64,000 nt of DNA from positions 434,001 through 498,000 of the forward strand of contig JAWKRG010000003.1 of assembly GCA_041389725.1 (NCBI GenBank), given 5' to 3'. Made by a program: the position numbers and the translations under genes. Positions 17,834 through 26,374 of this stretch are shown here, one piece after another; position 1 is the stretch's first letter; the number at the start of each line of letters is the position of its first letter. Source of the DNA: Polyangiaceae bacterium (lineage in GTDB: Bacteria; Myxococcota_A; Polyangia; Polyangiales; Polyangiaceae). The notes below the pieces were generated by a model. That model did no database searches, was not told where the DNA came from, and saw nothing but the letters and a program-made list of their open reading frames with translations.

Positions 17834-18826
17834 TCACGGATGCGGGCGCAGTGCGCCGTCGTAGAACAAGAGAAGCTCGTGGGCCCCGGGACCACGATTG
17901 AAATCGTAATCGTGAGGGCCAGGCACGACGTCGAGCTGATTGGGCACGTCGACTTCTTTGAGCGCGCTGGACAACTGTCGCGTGGGGTTCAAGAAGAAGT
18001 CACCCTCGCTCGTGAGCAATCGCACTGTCTGAGTGTGCTTCTCTCGCGCGGCCTTGGCTCTGCGGGCGACCTCGCCGGCTTCCGCCGAATCGAATGCCGG
18101 CTGAATGCCACCCACCACGCCAAAAGCTTCGGGACGCTCGAAACCGACGAGCACCGAGAGTCTGCCACCGAGGCTCACTCCATCGATGCCGGTGGAAAGC
18201 CGGCCACCGATCGTCGGCAGCTCCTTGTCCACTCGAGGTAGCAACGTCTTGACCAGCCAGCGCCCGTAGTCGGATGCCGCGTCGAGACTACGCGGCTTGA
18301 CCATGATGTCGGGCGTGTAGGGGCAGACGACGATGACGCCGCGGTACGGGTGTGCGGCCAGGGCGGCGTTCAGCTTTTCGGCGTGGGCGTCGTCGGACAC
18401 CAACAGGTCGCCAACGCTGACCTTGCCCGTCCGAAGCCGCACATCGGCTTGAGGCAGCCAGTAATCCTCCACCCAGCCACGTGCTCCTCGCTTGGGCCCT
18501 TTCAGCGCCTCCCCGCGGCCGTGAAAGGCAAAAAGCACCGGGAGCTTGCTGTCCTGCTCATGGGGCGGAACGTAGATGACGACATCCAGGCCCCCCGCTG
18601 GTGTGTCGTCGTAGCTCCAAGTCAGCTCCCGTGCGGGAACCCACGCCTTCTTCGTCGCGGACGCGCTGCCCGGCGGCGCGCCGGCGGATTTCCTTGGTGG
18701 AGGGGAGGCGGACGCATGGACGATCTTGGGCGCAGCCGACGTGCCGGGCACTGGGGCCGCCGGCGAGTCGCAGCCGTCACAACCCGCGAGGGACAAGGCA
18801 AGCAGGACGCTCCAGCTCCACTTCAA
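17834..18826 (-). CDS. Esterase-like lipoprotein
   Basis: A TTG at 18826 is chosen: it overlaps the upstream glyoxalase stop in TTGA, has AAGGA 6 nt before it and starts a clean lipoprotein signal (lipobox LAGC). The frame is open back to 18922. 330 aa. After a Pro/Ala-rich linker comes an esterase-D-like alpha/beta hydrolase: FAFHGRG near the oxyanion hole, nucleophile elbow GVSLGG, and a late GPHDYDFN with the likely catalytic histidine. Probably an outer-membrane or surface ester hydrolase. Translationally coupled to glyoxalase II. Confidence 0.82.
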   Translation of the reverse strand: MKWSWSVLLALSLAGCDGCDSPAAPVPGTSAAPKIVHASASPPPRKSAGAPPGSASATKKAWVPARELTWSYDDTPAGGLDVVIYVPPHEQDSKLPVLFAFHGRGEALKGPKRGARGWVEDYWLPQADVRLRTGKVSVGDLLVSDDAHAEKLNAALAAHPYRGVIVVCPYTPDIMVKPRSLDAASDYGRWLVKTLLPRVDKELPTIGGRLSTGIDGVSLGGRLSVLVGFERPEAFGVVGGIQPAFDSAEAGEVARRAKAAREKHTQTVRLLTSEGDFFLNPTRQLSSALKEVDVPNQLDVVPGPHDYDFNRGPGAHELLLFYDGALRPHP

Positions 18827-19587
18827 AACGAGTCCTTCTCGGCGCGCAGCGCCGCGAGCACGTCGACGGGCGAAGTCCCAGCCTTCGTTGCCAAATGCGC
18901 CAGTACCCCAGGACTGTCGCAACGCATGAATGGATTCGTCGCACGCTCTTCAGCCAGCGTGCACGGCGTCGACGGCTGCCCGACGTCGAGCCCCTTCCGC
19001 ACTCGTGCCGCACGCTCGCTCACCGCGCTGTTGTCGGGCTCCACGTGCGCCGCAAAACGCAAGTTGTTCAAGGTGTACTCGTGACCGAAGTACACTCGCG
19101 TGTCGTCCGGCAGCGCACCGAGCTTCTGGTTGAGGGACTCGTACATCATCGCCGGCGTTCCCTCGAACAAGCGGCCGCACCCCGCCGCGAACAAGGTGTC
19201 TCCCGTGAACACCGCACCCTCCACCACGTAGGCGACCGCGCCCGTGGTGTGCCCTGGGATGTGAAGCGCCTGAAAGGACAGGCCCAGGAGCTCGAAGCTC
19301 TGCTCGTGCTCCAAGAAATCCGTCTGACCGAAGATGCGTCCCTCGTCTGACGCGTGCCCGAACACCCGAACCCCCGACCGCGCCTTCAGCAAGGCCTCGT
19401 TGCCGCCCACGTGATCCCAATGGTGATGGGTATTCAGGATGGCGTGGAGCCGAAGCCCATGCTCCTCGAGGGCCGCCTGCACCGGCGCAGCCTCGCTGGG
19501 GTCGACCACCGCGGCGGCATCAGAACCCTCGGCCCGGATTAGATAGGCGAAATTGTCCCGTAGGCAGGGGACGACGATGACCTGCAT
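18823..19587 (-). CDS. gloB: Hydroxyacylglutathione hydrolase (glyoxalase II)
   Basis: 254 aa from the ATG at 19587 (a TTG two codons earlier is also possible). A metallo-beta-lactamase fold with the dinuclear metal motif THHHWDHVGG near residue 55, then GHTTGAVAYV, FTGDTLFAAGCGRLFEG and FGHEYT, all glyoxalase II hallmarks. The C-terminal substrate-binding region is also present (about 170-254). It hydrolyses S-lactoylglutathione to lactate and glutathione in methylglyoxal detoxification. The downstream esterase starts inside its stop codon. Confidence 0.93.
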   Translation of the reverse strand: MQVIVVPCLRDNFAYLIRAEGSDAAAVVDPSEAAPVQAALEEHGLRLHAILNTHHHWDHVGGNEALLKARSGVRVFGHASDEGRIFGQTDFLEHEQSFELLGLSFQALHIPGHTTGAVAYVVEGAVFTGDTLFAAGCGRLFEGTPAMMYESLNQKLGALPDDTRVYFGHEYTLNNLRFAAHVEPDNSAVSERAARVRKGLDVGQPSTPCTLAEERATNPFMRCDSPGVLAHLATKAGTSPVDVLAALRAEKDSF

Positions 19588-19682
19588 GGCCAATCCAGGC
19601 TAGTGCTCCGCACCGCGATTGTCTCGCCCGATCCGCGGCACTAGATCGGCAGCCCCGCCTCTGCTACACCCCTTCCCCCTCA

Positions 19683-19756
19683 GCGCCACTAGCTCAGCTG
19701 GATAGAGCGTCGGCCTCCGGAGCCGAAGGTCTGAGGTTCGAATCCTCAGTGGCGCG
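19683..19756 (+). tRNA. tRNA-Arg (anticodon CCG)
   Basis: Folds by hand into a full cloverleaf: acceptor GCGCCAC/GTGGCGC, D stem GCTC/GAGC, anticodon stem TCGGC/GCCGA with loop CTCCGGA (anticodon CCG, reading CGG), T stem TGAGG/CCTCA with TTCGAAT, discriminator G. CCA is not encoded. Confidence 0.96.
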
Positions 19757-19787
19757 CTCATCGTCGCGACTTCCCGGTCCTATCGCC

Positions 19788-21092
19788 TCACCTCCTGCGG
19801 AATGAGCGAACGTCGATGCCAAGCCGCTTGATGCTTTCATAGAGGGCCGAGCGGCTCATCTGCATCTGCTCCGCAGCGAGCGGCACCTTTCCCTTCGTCT
19901 CTCGAAGCGCGGCGCAGATGCGATTGGAGAGCCGGTCATCCTCGCCAACCCCAGGGCGCCCACCACTCGACGTCATCACAGCAGCGACGTCTGCCAGCTC
20001 GATTTCCGCGTGCGCGTTCCTGCGCGACACTTCCAGCGCGGCGATCACCACGTTGCGCAGTTCGCGTACGTTGCCAGGCCAGTCCTGGAGCATCAGGTGC
20101 TCCAGGGCCACGGCCGATGCGAGTGCCCTGCCGCCTAGGAAATGTGCAACCAGACAGGGAAGGTCTTCGACGCGGTCAGCGAGCCTCGGCAGCGCGATGC
20201 GCACGCCTGCGATGCGATGCAGTAGGTCCTCACGGAACAGCCCGGCCGCAACCTGGGCATCGAGGTTGCGGTTCGTCGCGGCGACCAGCCGCACGTCGAC
20301 GTGCGTCACTGCGTCCGAACCCACCGCTCGCACCTCCCCCGTCTCGAGGACCCGCAATAGCTTTGCCTGGGCTGCCAAGGGCAGTTCCCCGAGTTCGTCT
20401 AGAAAGAGCGTGCCGGCATCGGCGGTCTTGAACAGGCCATCGCGTGCGGCGACGGCGTCCGAGAAGGCGCCGCGCGTGTGGCCGAAGAGTTCCGCGTCGA
20501 TGAGTTGCGAGGGCACTGCCGCACAATTGAGCGCGACGAGTTGCCCGCGACGGCCGCTGTGCTCATGGAGCGATCGGGCCACTAGCTCCTTGCCAGTTCC
20601 CGTCTCGCCCAAGATCAGGGCAGGGCGCGAAGTGGCTCCAAAAATGAGGATCGCATCTCGTGCACCATCGAGTTGCGCGCCACCTAGCAAGCCGCCAGCA
20701 GTTGCATCGCGCCTATTGGTGTAGGGCGAGACGTCGCGCACTACGACGAGGAGGGTCTTGGCCATGCGAATCACGGCACCCACCCGCGCACGCGTTCCAG
20801 CCTTCGGCACCGGCGTGCCATCGACGAAGGTCCCGTTGTGACTGCCGAGGTCTTGGACGAACACCCCGTCGTCTCGGCGCTCCAGACTTGCGTGTAGGCG
20901 TGACACACCTGGGTCCGCCACGACGAGCTCGGCCCCATCTTCTCGACCCACGCGGGTGCCATCGCCGACCGCCACGGCGCTGAAGGGCTCAGTGCCACGA
21001 CAATGAGCCACGACCACACCCATCGCCTCGGGCCGACCCTGGCCGGTCGTCCTAGAGTCGCCTTCGGTTTCGGTCAGCGTGCGATCCGCCAT
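19788..21092 (-). CDS. FHA-domain sigma-54-type enhancer-binding regulator
   Basis: 434 aa. An FHA phosphothreonine-binding domain at about residues 35-125 (GRE, SRLHASLE, GSHNGTFVDG) replaces the usual receiver. An AAA+ domain follows at about 145-370, with Walker A GETGTGKE, Walker B LFLDELGEL and an arginine-rich C-lobe, then a Fis-type helix-turn-helix at the end (MQMSRSALYESIKRLG). The sigma-54 contact loop, normally GAFTGA, reads GAFSDA. The gene lies 13 nt after a membrane kinase gene on the same strand, so the kinase probably makes the phosphothreonine signal this protein reads. Confidence 0.92.
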   Translation of the reverse strand: MADRTLTETEGDSRTTGQGRPEAMGVVVAHCRGTEPFSAVAVGDGTRVGREDGAELVVADPGVSRLHASLERRDDGVFVQDLGSHNGTFVDGTPVPKAGTRARVGAVIRMAKTLLVVVRDVSPYTNRRDATAGGLLGGAQLDGARDAILIFGATSRPALILGETGTGKELVARSLHEHSGRRGQLVALNCAAVPSQLIDAELFGHTRGAFSDAVAARDGLFKTADAGTLFLDELGELPLAAQAKLLRVLETGEVRAVGSDAVTHVDVRLVAATNRNLDAQVAAGLFREDLLHRIAGVRIALPRLADRVEDLPCLVAHFLGGRALASAVALEHLMLQDWPGNVRELRNVVIAALEVSRRNAHAEIELADVAAVMTSSGGRPGVGEDDRLSNRICAALRETKGKVPLAAEQMQMSRSALYESIKRLGIDVRSFRRR

Positions 21093-21105
21093 GGGGCGGT
21101 AGATA

Positions 21106-22854
21106 CTACACGGCGGGCTGCCTCACCCGGGTCCGGCTCGAGGATTCCGGCTCTTGCTCCGTACCCCACGGATGCTCCGCGAGCAGACTCCGTGCATCAG
21201 ACCGCAATCGTGCGTCCAAGGTGCCGCTTCGCGCGGCGACCCATGTGGCTGCCAAGTCCGCCGCGCTCTGAAAGCGGCGTGCACGATCCTTGGCAAAACC
21301 GAGGGCGAAGAAGGCGTCCAAGTCCGGGCCCACACCTGCCAGATCGCTGGGACGCCAGGGTTGCCAGCGAGTCACGCGCAGCATCGTCACCAAGTCCGAC
21401 GGGCCGCTGAACGCGGGCCTGCCCGTGACGGCGCGGTAGATGACGGAGGTGAGTGCGAACAGATCCGCGCGGGGATCCACATCGTCACCGGCGACCTGCT
21501 CGGGTGCCATGTAGGCGGGCGTGCCGACCGCGGCTCCTCCGGTCAGCGTGCCACCGAACGCCGCGAGCTTCGACACTCCAAAGTCGAGGATCTTCCACAC
21601 GGGAGCGGGCGCCTCCACGCGGAACAAGTTCTGCGGCTTGATGTCACGGTGCACGATGCCACTAGCGTGCGCCTCGTCGAGTGCGCTTGCGAGCTGAGCG
21701 ACCAGATCGTCGACCTCGGCGATCGGCAGGCGCTTGCGGTGACGGAGCTCCGTGGCCAGGTCGGTGCCGCGCAGGAGCTCCATGGCCAAGTAGGGACCGC
21801 CGTCTGGAGCCGAGCCGGACTCGAGGATGCGCGGGATGTGGGCGGAGCGAAGCGTCCGAGCGATCTGCACCTCGCGGAAGAAGCGTTGCAGGTGACCGCT
21901 CTCGGTTTGGAGGTGCAGGTGCAAGACCTTGACGGCGGCCGGCTGCTTCGTCGTCGCATGCCTGGCTTCGTAGACTTCTCCGATGGCGCCGCGACCGATC
22001 ACGTCACCCACGTCGAAGGAGCCGATGACGTGGCCGCTGTAGCGGCCAACTCGCCCGCCGACGCCCAGTGCGCGGTCGAGGTCAGCGTTGGCCTCAGCCA
22101 GCAGCGCGTCCCGTTGACGGATGCGCTCTCGAGCGCGCTCGAGCGCCGCCATGGCCAGCAGCGTGGAGTGACGGCTCTTTCGCGCGAGCCTGTAGGTCAA
22201 GACCAGGATCTGCAACACGATCAGCGCCAGGGCCGCCGCGCCGTAGTACTCGAGGCGATGATCAGGATTCGGCAGCGCGATGCCACGTGGAGGGATCACC
22301 CCCACGAGCATCAGGGACACGATCAGCAGATACCCAAGCAGGACGAAGCCGAAGACGACCCGTCGCCGAAGTGCCGAGTCGCCGCTGCCGAAATAGTAAA
22401 CCAGTGCCGGAAGTCCGACCACGGTGCCGCTGGCCACCCCCATGTATACGCCGCCTGCAAGCGCCACCGTCGCGGCGCTCACGCCAATCCCAGCCGAGAC
22501 TAGGTCCGAGTAACGTCGCTTGCGAGCAATGGCGAGCAGCACACCTGCAAAGACGGCATTGGCAAGGGTCAACAGAGTGAGCGGCCAGAAGATCGACGCC
22601 TGGCGCGAAAGCAGCAGGAGCACCACCGAGGTGATGCAGTAGCTCCCAAGCAGCGAGATCAGTCCGCCTACGCGGCGGCGGTGCTCTTCGCGTTCGAGCA
22701 CCTGGGCATCGACGGTCCGATGACCCGAGGCCCCCTCGGCGTCATCGTCGAGTAGGTCGATGGCCCCGTCGGCCATCGGCAGCGTGGCACCGTCCGCTAT
22801 CGTATCCTCCATCGCACTCGACACGCCGTGACCTCGAATCCCGTGAGCGTACAC
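21106..22854 (-). CDS. Ser/Thr protein kinase with N-terminal multi-spanning membrane domain
   Basis: 582 aa from a GTG at 22854; an ATG at 22812 is an alternative. A short acidic N-tail is followed by about five or six membrane segments (about residues 65-245), a charged helix likely to form a coiled coil (about 250-280), then the kinase domain to about residue 545 (GRGAIGEV, HRDIKPQN, DFG, GTPAYMAPE). The membrane part comes before the kinase, opposite to the usual myxobacterial order. Catalytic residues are intact. Probably an operon with the FHA activator that follows. Confidence 0.9.
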   Translation of the reverse strand: MYAHGIRGHGVSSAMEDTIADGATLPMADGAIDLLDDDAEGASGHRTVDAQVLEREEHRRRVGGLISLLGSYCITSVVLLLLSRQASIFWPLTLLTLANAVFAGVLLAIARKRRYSDLVSAGIGVSAATVALAGGVYMGVASGTVVGLPALVYYFGSGDSALRRRVVFGFVLLGYLLIVSLMLVGVIPPRGIALPNPDHRLEYYGAAALALIVLQILVLTYRLARKSRHSTLLAMAALERARERIRQRDALLAEANADLDRALGVGGRVGRYSGHVIGSFDVGDVIGRGAIGEVYEARHATTKQPAAVKVLHLHLQTESGHLQRFFREVQIARTLRSAHIPRILESGSAPDGGPYLAMELLRGTDLATELRHRKRLPIAEVDDLVAQLASALDEAHASGIVHRDIKPQNLFRVEAPAPVWKILDFGVSKLAAFGGTLTGGAAVGTPAYMAPEQVAGDDVDPRADLFALTSVIYRAVTGRPAFSGPSDLVTMLRVTRWQPWRPSDLAGVGPDLDAFFALGFAKDRARRFQSAADLAATWVAARSGTLDARLRSDARSLLAEHPWGTEQEPESSSRTRVRQPAV

Positions 22855-22878
22855 GAGGTTCGCGGTCTGCGTGTCGCG

Positions 22879-24066
22879 TCACTTCACGAGTCCGACGTCG
22901 CAGCCGAATCGAACTGTGAGCTCGGCCTGCAGGTCGCCCTGGACGTTGGCGCAGGCATCCGGACATAGGTGCACCGTATCGGCGTCGACGAAGAACGTGG
23001 AAGACGTGCAATCCGCTTGGGACTTCACCTGTCCGAAGGTCGCCTCGCCACCCGTCCCTGCCGTGTACACCACCTGAATCGTGTCCGGGTCCAAGGTCTC
23101 CCCGTTCGGCGGAGTGGGAAAGGGCAGGTCGCAAGATACCTTCACCTGCTCGATCACGTCGTCGGCGACGGCCTGGAACACCGAGTCGTAGCTATCGGTC
23201 TTGCACAGCGGATAGCGGAGCCCACCCGACAGCATGCTGAGTTCCTGAAGGTTTTGTGCCTTCGGGTGACCACAGCCCGCGGGAGCAATGGGATCCGTGG
23301 GAAGCCACGGATCCGTCGGGATGGTCTGCAGTGCGACCCCTGCGAAGGTGTGAAATACGTACTTCCTGTCGTCGACCGTGCCAAACATGGCTGACCCAAG
23401 CCCCAGCAGCGCCGTGTCGAACGTCGCGCTCGACCCCGATGGCCCCGACTCGCCGTCCGTGAAGGCCAGGAACACTTTCTTGGCGTCGGGTCTCAAGAAC
23501 TCACCCCAGCCGTTGGGTGCCAACCCGTGAACGTCGGGCGATGCATAGGTAGCGAGGATGGTCGAAATGAGCTTTTTCGATCCGGTTGACCGATCGTAGT
23601 GCAGCAACTGCGGCGACTGCTCAGGAATCGCCGGAATCGGATCGCAAGTCCCTCCGCCGAGGGGTGCCTTCACGCAGATCTGCGAGCCCGCACCGTAGCC
23701 GGCAATGAGCACCACGCGATAGTCCAGCTTCGCGGACTTGAGCACGTCGGTCAGTTTGGTGTTGATGTTCAGCTCGATGGCGTTCGTCACTTTGCCCATG
23801 CTGTCCGAAGTGTCCGCGACCACGATGACATCGACGGGTTGCTTGATCAGCTCGGCCTTCTCGGACTTGGCAACGCACGCTTCACTTCCCGCGCTCCCGC
23901 CGGAGCCGCCCGTGCCGCCGACGATCACTGCACCGCCGGCCTCTCCTCCTCCGCCGCCGCTCGAGGGCAGAACCGTTGGTCCTGCAGTGTCGCCCCCTTC
24001 GGAGCTGGAACACGCGGTGAGAAGCAGGAGAAGTAGTGGTGAACATGAAAGTGACAGCGACTTCAT
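22879..24066 (-). CDS. von Willebrand factor A-domain lipoprotein
   Basis: The start is placed at the ATG at 24066, with GGAGG 6 nt upstream, although the frame is open to 24729 across another gene. 395 aa: a signal with lipobox (LTAC), a Gly/Ser-rich linker, then a vWA domain with the metal-site motif DTSDSM near residue 85 and a Cys-containing C-terminal region. Surface vWA proteins usually bind protein ligands through a divalent metal. The kinase gene begins 24 nt downstream, so both may be in one transcript. Confidence 0.85.
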   Translation of the reverse strand: MKSLSLSCSPLLLLLLTACSSSEGGDTAGPTVLPSSGGGGGEAGGAVIVGGTGGSGGSAGSEACVAKSEKAELIKQPVDVIVVADTSDSMGKVTNAIELNINTKLTDVLKSAKLDYRVVLIAGYGAGSQICVKAPLGGGTCDPIPAIPEQSPQLLHYDRSTGSKKLISTILATYASPDVHGLAPNGWGEFLRPDAKKVFLAFTDGESGPSGSSATFDTALLGLGSAMFGTVDDRKYVFHTFAGVALQTIPTDPWLPTDPIAPAGCGHPKAQNLQELSMLSGGLRYPLCKTDSYDSVFQAVADDVIEQVKVSCDLPFPTPPNGETLDPDTIQVVYTAGTGGEATFGQVKSQADCTSSTFFVDADTVHLCPDACANVQGDLQAELTVRFGCDVGLVK

Positions 24067-24202
24067 TGCAGCCTCCACTCGCACTTCAGCAAGGGACGTA
24101 CCAGCCGCAGCTCCCTGGAAGTTGCGCGATTTCTGCGCACATGGACTCACCGCGATGGACTTCCTGGACGACTCGTCTGGACGAACACAGACGCGACCTA
24201 CG

Positions 24203-24799
24203 TCAGCAGGAGTTCTGACAGCCGCTCGAGGCGCCGCAGGGTGAACAGGGGAACCAATCGCAGGCGGTGCTGCTACAGAACTGCCACATGTCCGTGCCGC
24301 AGCATTGGAACTCCGTCCCCGAGTTGTATTTGCACTTTGCGCCGGTCTTGAGCCCGCACGCGCTCCAGGTGCAATCGTTCTGGCACTTCTTGGCCTGGCA
24401 AGGATCGCTGCAGGCGGCCTTGTCTTCGTCTCCCGGATTGCACGCGCCCTGGCCCTCGCAGGTCTCGGCGCCCCATTGGCCGTTCGCGTCGCACTTCTGC
24501 CGCTTCGTTCCACAGTTGGCGCAGGAGCCGACGTCCTTCGTCTCCCCGGGAGTACAGACACCGGTGCTGCCACCTGTCCCCGCGCCTGCGGTTCCGCCTG
24601 CCACGCCCGCGACTCCCGCCGTGCCCGCCACCCCGGCAGCCCCTGCGGCGCCTGCATTCCCCGCGAAGCCGCCGCCTCCAGCCACGCCGCCGTCTTCCGG
24701 CAACTCGTTGGTGGCAATGTAGGTGTCATCCGAGCACGCCACGACGAGCGGCAGGAGCAACGTGATCAAAGTCGATGTTCCTAGGGTCGATTTCAACAT
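24203..24799 (-). CDS. Cys-rich lipoprotein with conserved C-terminal module (short paralogue)
   Basis: 198 aa from the ATG at 24799, which overlaps the upstream gene by 7 nt. Lipobox VVAC, then a Gly/Ala/Val repeat linker, then two CxPG...CxxC type repeats resembling thrombospondin/EGF-like spacing. The C-terminal 45 residues have six or more cysteines and the motif FQCCGTDMWQFCSS followed by WFPC. The same module ends the neighbouring protein, so these are paralogues. No known domain name is assigned. Likely disulfide-rich and surface-exposed. Confidence 0.82.
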   Translation of the reverse strand: MLKSTLGTSTLITLLLPLVVACSDDTYIATNELPEDGGVAGGGGFAGNAGAAGAAGVAGTAGVAGVAGGTAGAGTGGSTGVCTPGETKDVGSCANCGTKRQKCDANGQWGAETCEGQGACNPGDEDKAACSDPCQAKKCQNDCTWSACGLKTGAKCKYNSGTEFQCCGTDMWQFCSSTACDWFPCSPCGASSGCQNSC

Positions 24800-25614
24800 G
24801 CGCTGATACATCCTGAAGATCCGTTGCAGCTTTGACATGGGAACCAGTTGCAGGAGGAACTGCAGAACTGCCACTTGTCGGCCCCACAACATTGGAAGTT
24901 CGTTCCACCGTTGTAGTTGCACTGACTCGTGGACTTCAACTGGCACCCTCCCCAGTTGCAGTTGTTCTGACAGACCTTCTGAGAGCAAGCGTCACAGCCT
25001 CCCGCTTGAACGGCGCCAGGCTTACAGGGCCCTTCACCGCCGCACGCGCTGAGTGCTCCCCAGGTGCAGTCGTTCTTGCAGGTGCGCGTCTGGCTGCCGC
25101 AATTGCCGCAGGGCTGATTGTCCACCTGCCCCGGGGTACAAACCCCGCCGGGAGTACACGTGGACCACGTGCCCCAATTGCAGGTGCTGTCGCACGTTCG
25201 AGTACGCGCGCCGCAGGCGCTGCCACAGGCCTCGCTCTCCTCTTGGCCCGGATTGCACGCGCCCTGGCTCTGACACTCGGGGGTCTGCCACTGCCCTGCC
25301 GAAGAACAAGTCGTGACGACACTTCCACACTTGTCGCAGGGCCCCAGGGTCTGCGTTTGGCCAGGAGTGCACGGACCCGCCGGCGTGCCGGCGGCGCCCG
25401 AGCTGCCTCCGCCCGCGCCCGCTGCGGCACCAAGGCCCGCGCTCGCGCCAATCCCTCCGGTGGCCCAGCCCGAGTCCAACACGACGCCGCCGCCGTCGGC
25501 GTCTCCCTCTCCACCCTGACCGCCACCTTTGGGAATTTCGTCCTCGGTGGCGACTGCGCAGGCGCCGGCACCAACCAGCAATCCCCACAGACAGATCAAC
25601 CGAGCGCCAATCAC
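24793..25614 (-). CDS. Cys-rich lipoprotein with conserved C-terminal module (long paralogue)
   Basis: 273 aa, GTG start. Lipobox GAGAC, a Gly/Ala linker, then about four repeats of roughly 40 residues with the pattern C-x-P-G ... C-x-x-C-G ... T-C ... C-x-W, similar in style to thrombospondin type-1 repeats. The end carries FQCCGADKWQFCSS and WFPCQSC, matching the downstream paralogue. More than 25 cysteines in the mature part imply heavy disulfide bonding. The downstream gene starts inside its 3' end, so the pair is co-expressed. Confidence 0.82.
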   Translation of the reverse strand: MIGARLICLWGLLVGAGACAVATEDEIPKGGGQGGEGDADGGGVVLDSGWATGGIGASAGLGAAAGAGGGSSGAAGTPAGPCTPGQTQTLGPCDKCGSVVTTCSSAGQWQTPECQSQGACNPGQEESEACGSACGARTRTCDSTCNWGTWSTCTPGGVCTPGQVDNQPCGNCGSQTRTCKNDCTWGALSACGGEGPCKPGAVQAGGCDACSQKVCQNNCNWGGCQLKSTSQCNYNGGTNFQCCGADKWQFCSSSCNWFPCQSCNGSSGCISAC

Positions 25615-25750
25615 CGACGATCATTTTAGCGCATTTCAGCGTCGACGGCGTGTTCACGGCATTGCCGCGCCGCAGGTCGAAATAAACCGGCGTCAACCGA
25701 CGAAAAGCAACCATGCAGAGCCGGTAGCGGCGGTGCACGGAGGTATCGTG

Positions 25751-26338
25751 ATGTTGAAAATTTCCACCATGCGACGGCTCTTGCCGATCGCGGCAGCGGT
25801 TTCACTGCTGGGCTGCTCCCCCATCGACGGCGACCTCTTTCAAGCCACCTTGTCGCTGTGGGAAGCCGCGACTCGAGCAGTGATTCGAATGAGCGTGCTG
25901 TTCGTGGTGGGTGTCGTGCTGTTCGCCCTCGCGCCGCAACGCATGGAAAAGATGCAATCCGAAGTGGCAGCGCGCCCAATGCATTGCTTCGCACTGGGCC
26001 TCGTCGCCACCCTCGGCGGCGCGGTGCTGGCCGTTGCGCTGTGCGTGACGGTGATCGGGATCCCCGTCGCCCTCGCTGGCGTCGTGTTCGCCGCGCTGTT
26101 CGGCTACGCGGGCGTGTGTGCGGTGCTGGCCACCGTCGGCGGAGGGCTGTGGGGGCACCGCATTCGCAATCCCTACGCGCACCTAGGCATCGGTGCTGCG
26201 CTTTGGTTGATGCTGGGCGCGCTGCCCTGGCTCGGCGAGGCGCTGTCCTTTGGCTTGTGCATGGTGGGCATCGGTGCCGTCCTCGGCACGCGCTTCGCGG
26301 GCCTATTGGACGAAAAACGCTTCGTGCCCGCGAGTTGA
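25751..26338 (+). CDS. Small multi-spanning membrane protein, unknown function
   Basis: 195 aa. The ATG at 25751 has GGAGG 7 nt upstream; the frame is open back to 25529. An N-terminal lipobox-like LLGC is followed by about five hydrophobic segments. The pattern resembles the integral membrane part found at the end of some polymer-forming cytoskeletal (bactofilin-like) proteins, with a Val-Ile-Gly-Ile-Pro turn near residue 102, but no bactofilin domain is present. No enzymatic motif seen. Confidence 0.7.
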   Translation: MLKISTMRRLLPIAAAVSLLGCSPIDGDLFQATLSLWEAATRAVIRMSVLFVVGVVLFALAPQRMEKMQSEVAARPMHCFALGLVATLGGAVLAVALCVTVIGIPVALAGVVFAALFGYAGVCAVLATVGGGLWGHRIRNPYAHLGIGAALWLMLGALPWLGEALSFGLCMVGIGAVLGTRFAGLLDEKRFVPAS

Positions 26339-26374
26339 CTCGACCTGCGCCAGAGGCGGTCGTACCCTCGGGTC

